Below are positions 53,948 to 58,463 of a DNA stretch of 58,463 bases, in pieces. Below the pieces are notes generated by a model, which was given only the letters and a program-made list of their open reading frames with translations, ran no database searches and was not told the DNA's origin. Every line of letters begins with the position of its first letter. The stretch's first letter is position 1. This DNA comes from an uncultured Alistipes sp. GTDB lineage: Bacteria > Bacteroidota > Bacteroidia > Bacteroidales > Rikenellaceae. The stretch spans positions 1-58,463 of the forward strand of contig CAAGLB010000110.1 in assembly GCA_900770635.1 (NCBI GenBank), in the 5' to 3' direction. The position numbers were made by a program, and so were the translations under genes.

Positions 53948-53955
53948 TACCTTTG
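53948..53955 (+). promoter_or_regulatory. -7 box upstream of the structured leader
   Basis: TACCTTTG matches TAnnTTTG. A TTG at 53934-53936 is too close for a normal -33 box. If used, transcription would start near 53962, and the structured leader at 54041-54173 would be in the mRNA of the radical SAM gene. Confidence 0.4.
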
Positions 53956-54040
53956 TATGACTAACACAAAATTTATAAGAGGAAGAAAAAGAAATATTAT
54001 ATAATTACGACATACTGTAAAAAGCGTTAGCTTTTATTCG

Positions 54041-54204
54041 TGCATCCTGAAACCTGAACAATTTCTAAGATGTAGCACAATGAATAAAGTTTGGCGCTCA
54101 CGTTGCTGTATATACTCCAACGTGGGCTTTATTCTATATTTGTGCTATAGGTAGTTCAGGACCGCAGGATGCAAATAGAAGAATTATCCCACGTTTTTTA
54201 TTTG
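54041..54204 (+). ncRNA. Structured leader RNA with alternative pairings (riboswitch/attenuator candidate)
   Basis: Five nested helices can be drawn: P1 TGCATCCTG/CAGGATGCA (54041-54049 with 54165-54173), P2 CCTGAAC/GTTCAGG (54053-54059 with 54154-54160), P3 TAGCACAA/TTGTGCTA (54073-54080 with 54140-54147), P4 AATAAAG/CTTTATT (54083-54089 with 54127-54133), P5 CACGTTG/CAACGTG (54099-54105 with 54118-54124), 38 bp in all. Two 3' strands have other perfect partners: AACGTGGG (54119-54126) with CCCACGTT (54188-54195), directly before a T-run, and GTTCAGG with a second CCTGAAC (54217-54223) touching the ATG at 54225. It could switch between termination or start-codon blocking and an open form. 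I know no such RNA class. Confidence 0.6.
54080..54154 (+). CDS. Possible 24-residue leader peptide inside the structured RNA
   Basis: ATG 54080 to TAG 54154. The product starts MNKVWRSRCC and has three Cys, three Tyr and one Trp. It overlaps P4, P5 and P3, so ribosomes on it would disturb the fold, as in attenuation by a leader peptide. It may equally be a chance ORF; no conservation data are available. Confidence 0.25.
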   Translation: MNKVWRSRCCIYSNVGFILYLCYR

Positions 54205-54224
54205 TGTCTATAACAACCTGAACT

Positions 54225-55769
54225 ATGACACAACAAACCTATTACCGTCCAGAATGGACTTGCGGAAGATATAATCCTCAAGCACAAGTAGCCCTAATGT
54301 ACAATCTGATTGAGGGCAAATCTTTCTTCTTTGAATCATACTCAGCAACAGTCATATCCGAAATCCTAAGTGCGGGTAGAAATGGTCAATTAAATATTGA
54401 ATCAATAGCTAATAAAACAGGTATTGCTACCGAAAGTATTATTGAGTTTATTGAAGGTGCATTGATAGATGTTGGACTGGTAACTACAAAGGTTTTTACC
54501 AAGGATGAAATACGTTCTATCCGCAAAAAATGGAGTACTCTTAATAAGGTAGAATCTCCTCATTATAACCTCTCAAATGTAAAGACTGAGGGTATCATTG
54601 ACCCACAGACAGCTGAAATGGAGTACAAGAAATACTTGGATGTCAATACCCAAGTTCAGACCATGCAATTTGAGCTCACATATAGATGTAGTGAGCAATG
54701 TCTCCACTGCTATAATATGGGAGCAACCCGTAATGATAATGAAGTAAGTTGTAGAGGCAGCATCAAAGAATTGTCTCTTGAAGACTACAAGAGAGTTATT
54801 GATGAATTAGATAGCTTGGGCTGCTACAAAGTTTGTTTGACTGGTGGGGACCCATTCTCACATCCTCATGTCTGGGGAATAATAGATTACCTATACCAAA
54901 AAGAGATAGCATTTGATGTGTTCACTAATGGACAATCAATCACCACCAACACAGAAAGGCTTGTTGATTACTATCCCCGTGTGGTTGGTTTGTCTGTATA
55001 TAGTGGTATAGACGAAATACACGATAGGATTACACGAATTAAAGGTTCTTTGGCTAAAACATTATCAGTGGCAAAAACTCTCTCTGACTACGGCGTTCCA
55101 ATGGCTTTTAAGTGTGTTGTAATGAAGCCTAATTTGAAGAGCTACCATCTTGTTAAGGATTTAGCCAGGGAGTATGGCGCAGTAATTCAAATTGAAGCCA
55201 ACTTATGTATGGGCGTAGATGGTGATATGTCAATGATTAACCACTTAAGATTATCTAAGGAAGAGTTTGAAGTGTTATTAAGAGATAAAGATATATCTAT
55301 ATATGTGGGGCTGGATACACCAAATGAAGGAAGAAATCCCAAGCCATTTGATGCCTTACCATGTGGAGGAGGATGGGGTTCATATACACTAACACCAAAT
55401 GGAAAATTTGTTATATGTGTAAATGCTCATTGGGAGTTAGGAGATATATATATTCAAAATATAACATCTATACTTAAAGAACAGGCACTTAAAGAATGGC
55501 GTAGTATTTCAGTTGGAGATATAGATGGATGTGGGACTAAACCAGAATGTGATTATTGCAACATCTGTGGAGGAAACAATTATAGTGAACACGGCGTGCT
55601 GACTAAACCATCATCTGTGAACTGTTGGATGGCAGAAGTTAGATATGGGTTGATGCAGAAACTCAAGGATGGAGAAGATACATTAAATGGGTTGTCTGTT
55701 ACTGATAGACTTCAGCAATTAAATGATAATGTTGTGGTGGAATTCGGTAAAGAAATAAAAGAGCATTGA
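54225..55769 (+). CDS. Radical SAM/SPASM peptide maturase with RRE-like N-terminus
   Basis: 514 residues. About 20-90 resembles a PqqD-like peptide-recognition winged helix (MYNLIEGKSFFFESYSATVISEIL...IIEFIEGALIDVGLV). The radical SAM barrel has Cys155, Cys159 and Cys162 (CSEQCLHC), GGDP at 207-210 and VFTNGQ. The C-terminal SPASM domain supplies seven Cys for auxiliary clusters: 380, 398, 436, 442, 445, 448, 467. This is the design of enzymes that cross-link side chains in ribosomal peptides. The short Cys-containing ORF 63 nt downstream is the likely substrate. Base composition is like the rest of the element. Confidence 0.85.
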   Translation: MTQQTYYRPEWTCGRYNPQAQVALMYNLIEGKSFFFESYSATVISEILSAGRNGQLNIESIANKTGIATESIIEFIEGALIDVGLVTTKVFTKDEIRSIRKKWSTLNKVESPHYNLSNVKTEGIIDPQTAEMEYKKYLDVNTQVQTMQFELTYRCSEQCLHCYNMGATRNDNEVSCRGSIKELSLEDYKRVIDELDSLGCYKVCLTGGDPFSHPHVWGIIDYLYQKEIAFDVFTNGQSITTNTERLVDYYPRVVGLSVYSGIDEIHDRITRIKGSLAKTLSVAKTLSDYGVPMAFKCVVMKPNLKSYHLVKDLAREYGAVIQIEANLCMGVDGDMSMINHLRLSKEEFEVLLRDKDISIYVGLDTPNEGRNPKPFDALPCGGGWGSYTLTPNGKFVICVNAHWELGDIYIQNITSILKEQALKEWRSISVGDIDGCGTKPECDYCNICGGNNYSEHGVLTKPSSVNCWMAEVRYGLMQKLKDGEDTLNGLSVTDRLQQLNDNVVVEFGKEIKEH

Positions 55770-55832
55770 AACAGATGCAAGGAAAAATGAATTGTCCTGA
55801 ACTAATTCTATAATTGTTAATACTGATATGTT

Positions 55833-55943
55833 ATGAAAATCAATCTTAGCATTTCTAAGCAGTCAAGTGTAAAGACTTTTAGCGGTTGTACACAGGGCGC
55901 AGAGTCTCAGTGTGGTGTTATGTACCGTTTTGGCTTTATTTAA
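55833..55943 (+). CDS. Likely RiPP precursor peptide, 36 residues
   Basis: ATG 55833 to TAA 55943; too short for routine gene calling. The N-terminal half (MKINLSISKQSSVKTFSG) would be the leader; the C-terminal half starts with a Cys-x7-Cys unit (CTQGAESQC) and ends GVMYRFGFI, rich in aromatic residues. Cysteines and aromatic side chains are the usual targets of SPASM-type radical SAM enzymes (thioether or carbon-carbon links). It is encoded 63 nt after the maturase and its TAA overlaps the next ATG (TAATG). There is no GG cleavage site, and the KxNLSISK start resembles leaders of other Bacteroidota radical SAM peptides only loosely. Confidence 0.65.
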   Translation: MKINLSISKQSSVKTFSGCTQGAESQCGVMYRFGFI

Positions 55944-56128
55944 TGAGTGTCTTTGCCTCGTGTGAAGTTAAAGTAGCACGGGGCATTTTTGATTACCAAT
56001 TAGCACGAATGATTATGGCAAACAAAGATGGTTTAATCTCTCCCAAAGAGAAAGGAAACGATGGGGAAATTATCACTCCTCAACCCAAGCCACAGCCTAC
56101 TACAGAAAAGGGGCTTTTGCTTGACTAA
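55943..56128 (+). CDS. Small protein coupled to the precursor, 61 residues
   Basis: ATG 55943 overlaps the precursor stop (TAATG), so translation is probably coupled. Start MSVFASCEVKVARGIFDYQL, a hydrophobic/amphipathic helix (LARMIMANKDGL), then a charged stretch and a Pro-rich, probably disordered tail (TPQPKPQPTTEKGLLLD). The frame is open upstream to a TTG at 55886, but the overlap there with the precursor makes ATG 55943 the better start. It may be a second precursor, a chaperone-like partner or an immunity factor; I recognise no family. Confidence 0.55.
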   Translation: MSVFASCEVKVARGIFDYQLARMIMANKDGLISPKEKGNDGEIITPQPKPQPTTEKGLLLD

Positions 56129-56180
56129 TTAACCCATAGTGGGTGGCAATAAGCTACCCACTTTACTAAAAAATCCACTA

Positions 56181-57032
56181 ATGTTACACACTACTCATAA
56201 CACATATATTGTTCCATATAAGGTGCTTCTATCTAATGATGATTCTTTAGATGTATATCCATACATACGAACATTAGATGCTACTAACCATAAAATGTAT
56301 CTTGTAAGCCCAGAACACGGTAGAAGTTATGTTGTAGACAGAAGAAGTAACAGATATGTTGTAAGCAAGGGTAATGGGCTAAGCTATACATGTCACACTT
56401 TTATCAATACAGGGGAGCTTGGAAATGATACTTGGGGATTGCTGCTCAAGCAAGATGCCTTTAGGGATTTTATTATTGGCAATGAAGTGCGAGGACTTGG
56501 CATCAAAACCAATCACATGGAGTATGTTTTAGAGCTGGATACATACATAACCCTCAATAATGGCACGCACCTAAAACCTATTCTATTACAATACAGCGTT
56601 GAATGTCCATACCGAATTTCAGATTCTGCCTATATGACACAAGATGAGATTAACTATTGGGCAGATATGTGGCATACTATGTTTCCATACAATCATAAGT
56701 ATAGATACCAGATAGCAACAGAAGTATTAATAAAGAATCTTCGCACATTAGAGGATAATGGAATTCTACATAATGCTATGACTTGTCAGAACTATACATG
56801 GGCATTAGAGTTACTTGATTTTGAAATAGCTCACTCCCCTAATTATCCTTATAATAGTGAGGATGCCCAAAGACATGTCATGGATTTATTTACAAGAGAG
56901 ATAATCTTTACATATCAGATTATAATATCTATAGCTGGCAGATTAAGAGAACCTATAGACTATGCATGGATTGATAGAATGTTCAACCATTATGGATATG
57001 ATATAGGGATATATGGAATCAAGATTAAGTAG
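56181..57032 (+). CDS. SelO-like pseudokinase-fold protein (possible AMPylase)
   Basis: 283 residues from ATG 56181 (a GTG at 56139 is possible). The sequence resembles a short version of SelO/YdiU, a pseudokinase that transfers AMP. KGNG at Lys63 matches the LKGxG Lys loop, DAFRDFIIGNEVRGLGIKTN (92-111) the SIREFLxSEAMxxLGIPTT helix, and ILHNAMTCQN (195-204) the HGVMNTDN loop, followed nine residues later by Asp213 in LLDFE as in SelO's IDYG. The spacing H-x6-N and N-x8-D is kept. Gln203 stands where SelO has its catalytic Asp, so activity is uncertain. It may modify the peptide. Family assignment is from motif pattern only. Confidence 0.45.
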   Translation: MLHTTHNTYIVPYKVLLSNDDSLDVYPYIRTLDATNHKMYLVSPEHGRSYVVDRRSNRYVVSKGNGLSYTCHTFINTGELGNDTWGLLLKQDAFRDFIIGNEVRGLGIKTNHMEYVLELDTYITLNNGTHLKPILLQYSVECPYRISDSAYMTQDEINYWADMWHTMFPYNHKYRYQIATEVLIKNLRTLEDNGILHNAMTCQNYTWALELLDFEIAHSPNYPYNSEDAQRHVMDLFTREIIFTYQIIISIAGRLREPIDYAWIDRMFNHYGYDIGIYGIKIK

Positions 57033-57061
57033 ATAATTAAAAATACTAAATACACTAAGTT

Positions 57062-57994
57062 ATGGAACAAATACAAACTATTCAATGTCCTAAATGTGGT
57101 ACAATTACCGACTGTAAAGAAAATTGCTCAAATTGTGATAGTATGTTACCAAGAGTAGCAGCTGTACTTTGTAATGGAGAAGATGATTTTAATACAGCCT
57201 TGAAATACTTGGGGTTTGGCGATAATGCTTATGTTAGCACCTCTTTGCTTGAAGTAGTAGAGAAAACAAAAACGCAAAGTAAAAAACATAATACTCTAAT
57301 AACATCATATACTACAATTGAATATATTTCTGGAGTGAGCATTCAACTGTATGCAACTCCAGATATTCCCATTTGTGTGGCCATTGATTATGATATGAGA
57401 GATAGTGTTGCTGAACAGTGCTTTGAACGAATACAGTCTTCTAAGGTAGGGGAACTTTTCCGAATTAAGCAGAAAGAGAATTATATGAATTGTATAGCTG
57501 TAACGTGTGATGATGCAAAAACTTCAGCCCAATTTATTCGCTATATATTGAAAGAACTATTTGATACTAATGATACTAATCTTTATTTTAGTACGACTGT
57601 AGTTATAGATGACACCATCTATAGTATTTCAACAAAAGGAACGAAACTTGTTGCTGAAAAAATAGAACAGGCTGAAAAAGAGTATATGAATCAAGTTTTA
57701 AAGGAACAAGCTTCTTATATATGGAACATTAAGAGAGAGTCAATATTGCCGTCTTTTGCTCAGATATTTGGTATGGTTGCTATTTTGGCAATGGGTGTTT
57801 ATTGGGGAGAAATGTACTCACTAACAACAGCCCTTATTATATTAGGGGCAGTGATTGCTCTTTCAATGATTATGAAGGGAGTATCTAAAAACCGTAGAAT
57901 TAATGAAGTTAAAGACTTAGAAACATTTAAGACTAAGTTTTGTAGGGTTAAGCGACCAGACACATCATCATACCCCAAGTTTATAGAGGAGTAA
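57062..57994 (+). CDS. Zinc-ribbon protein with C-terminal membrane helices
   Basis: 310 residues. An N-terminal zinc ribbon (CPKCGTITDCKENCSNCD, residues 9-26) is followed by about 200 residues of mixed structure without known motifs, then two hydrophobic helices (FAQIFGMVAILAMGVYWG and LTTALIILGAVIALSMIM, about 238-275) and a basic tail. The acidic middle has several Asp pairs (CDDAKTSA, TNDTNL). It is probably a membrane-anchored sensor or immunity protein of the cargo cluster; no family recognised. It is 29 nt after the SelO-like gene. Confidence 0.5.
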   Translation: MEQIQTIQCPKCGTITDCKENCSNCDSMLPRVAAVLCNGEDDFNTALKYLGFGDNAYVSTSLLEVVEKTKTQSKKHNTLITSYTTIEYISGVSIQLYATPDIPICVAIDYDMRDSVAEQCFERIQSSKVGELFRIKQKENYMNCIAVTCDDAKTSAQFIRYILKELFDTNDTNLYFSTTVVIDDTIYSISTKGTKLVAEKIEQAEKEYMNQVLKEQASYIWNIKRESILPSFAQIFGMVAILAMGVYWGEMYSLTTALIILGAVIALSMIMKGVSKNRRINEVKDLETFKTKFCRVKRPDTSSYPKFIEE

Positions 57995-58038
57995 TTATTG
58001 ATAAAACATGTAGAAGTTACAAGACACCAATATACATT

Positions 58039-58302
58039 ATGTTAGACACTAAGAAAATGATAGGCATATCAGTGGCTGATTATATAATGGAAATTTGGGA
58101 TTATATAATTTTAGTTAACAGGTCTGATTATGCCCTATATGAACAAGCTTCTGACAATGATGTATTATGCGACCTATTGATATGGATACTTGGGAATGAT
58201 GTGTGTTTAGCAATACCATATACGGGCAGTAAGGGAGATTTAAGGGCTGAACTTGAAGACTTCCTCGATAGTCAATACTTTATGAATGATGAGTATGTAT
58301 AG
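58039..58302 (+). CDS. Small acidic protein, 87 residues
   Basis: ATG 58039 to TAG 58302. Acidic (many Asp/Glu), with alternating helices (MIGISVADYIMEIWDYIILV; CDLLIWILGNDVCLAI; LRAELEDFLDS). No signal or membrane anchor is evident and I do not recognise it. It is the last cargo gene before a strong terminator, so it probably belongs to the same transcript; acidic small proteins at such a place are sometimes immunity proteins. Confidence 0.55.
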   Translation: MLDTKKMIGISVADYIMEIWDYIILVNRSDYALYEQASDNDVLCDLLIWILGNDVCLAIPYTGSKGDLRAELEDFLDSQYFMNDEYV

Positions 58303-58321
58303 CTAAATCATGCTCCTATTA

Positions 58322-58360
58322 AAATCCGAGTATCAAGTAACATTGATATTCGGATTTTTT
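58322..58360 (+). terminator. Terminator closing the cargo operon
   Basis: AAATCCGAGTATCAA (58322-58336) pairs with TTGATATTCGGATTT (58343-58357) over 15 positions with one G-T pair, followed by T residues. It ends the run that starts at the structured leader. Confidence 0.9.
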
Positions 58361-58407
58361 ATTAAAACATTCACTTATATACAAAAATGAATATTCATAA
58401 AAACAGT

Positions 58408-58455
58408 AATATTATCTAAATCAGCATTTTACAAAACACTGAAATAGATAATATT
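58408..58455. repeat. Perfect 11-bp inverted repeat at the window edge
   Basis: AATATTATCTA (58408-58418) and TAGATAATATT (58445-58455) with a 26-nt spacer. It lies beyond the cargo terminator. It may be a regulator or recombination site, or part of the element's right border; the window ends 8 nt later. Confidence 0.4.
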
Positions 58456-58463
58456 CAATAACC

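Larger units (their letters stand above)
50358..58463. mobile_element. Integrated mobile element next to tRNA-Cys (right end not seen)
   Basis: From just after the tRNA the DNA becomes strongly AT-rich, codons shift to A/T-ended forms and typical mobile genes appear: excisionase-like protein, NUMOD3-like small protein, Rep_trans-like initiator, XRE repressor with divergent promoters, SH3-barrel small protein and a minimal tyrosine recombinase, followed by natural-product-like cargo. I searched by eye for a second copy of the tRNA 3' end (TTCGAATCCGC-TTCAGACC) and found none, so the attachment site and the right border are unproved and may be outside the window. Confidence 0.6.

Noticed and set aside
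54041..54173. Retron msr-msd RNA
   Set aside because: The long nested hairpin has that look, but no reverse transcriptase gene is present nearby.
54041..54173. Integron attC or phage XerCD attP hairpin
   Set aside because: No core site sequences of those kinds are seen, no integron integrase is present, and the alternative pairings towards the start codon fit an mRNA leader better. Not fully excluded.
55886..55942. N-terminal extension of the 61-residue protein from TTG 55886
   Set aside because: It would overlap most of the core of the 36-residue peptide, and an overlapping ATG (TAATG) gives a normal coupled start.
50358..58463. CRISPR array or Cas genes
   Set aside because: No regularly spaced repeats and no Cas motifs were found anywhere in the window.

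Overview
The window reads as a Bacteroidales chromosome (phylum Bacteroidota). The evidence is the promoters of the form TTTG-N19/21-TAnnTTTG, the lack of strong Shine-Dalgarno sites, lipoproteins with short lipoboxes, the order UppS-BamA-OmpH-OmpH, DUF4296 and DUF6562 lipoproteins, and a P-loop-less DNA polymerase III delta'. An Alistipes/Rikenellaceae-like gut organism is possible, but the genus cannot be fixed from this window.

Layout. 1-280: two tandem minus-strand promoters and a boxA-like leader, probably the start of an rRNA operon lying off the left edge. 389-2952: a promoter, a hairpin-rich leader and a large DUF6562/beta-helix lipoprotein. 2953-3513: terminators and an interspersed inverted-repeat element. 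3514-11017 (minus): KdsC-like phosphatase, a YihY-DUF2520 fusion, a methyltransferase, ComEC, an MBL hydrolase, an alpha/beta hydrolase and XerD. 11093-28688 (mostly plus): PrmA, WbqC, an apparently inactive GH2 (minus), CvpA-RsgA-TrmH-aminotransferase, then a ten-gene run from a flippase through HolB, FolK, envelope proteins, RbfA and an FtsX-like permease to an amidohydrolase.

28930-39418 is a surface-polysaccharide operon behind its own terminator and promoter. It encodes an initiating sugar transferase, UDP-sugar dehydrogenase, a cytidylyltransferase/PLP-enzyme fusion, an ornithine-cyclodeaminase-like enzyme, Wzx, LicD, an EpsG/Wzy-like polymerase, a GT4 and an NTP_transf_5 protein. The fusion plus LicD suggests a glycan decorated with a phospho-aminoalkyl group. 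Next come a VWA protein and a pseudokinase/WG-repeat protein, a metallophosphoesterase broken by one in-frame stop, CCA transferase, PdxJ, NAD kinase, UppS, BamA and two OmpH/Skp proteins.

At 50286-50357 there is a tRNA-Cys, and immediately after it the DNA becomes AT-rich and codon use changes. The rest (about 50.4-58.4 kb) looks like an integrated mobile element: excisionase-like protein, Rep_trans-like rolling-circle initiator, XRE repressor with divergent promoters, small proteins and a minimal tyrosine recombinase. Its cargo is the most novel part of the window. It begins with a 133-nt, five-helix structured leader that has alternative pairings to a terminator-like site and to the next start codon. 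This is followed by a radical SAM/SPASM peptide maturase, an unannotated 36-residue Cys-containing peptide (likely RiPP precursor), a translationally coupled 61-residue peptide, a small protein whose motifs and spacing resemble the SelO pseudokinase AMPylase, a zinc-ribbon membrane protein and an acidic small protein. I suggest this is an undescribed RiPP-like system.
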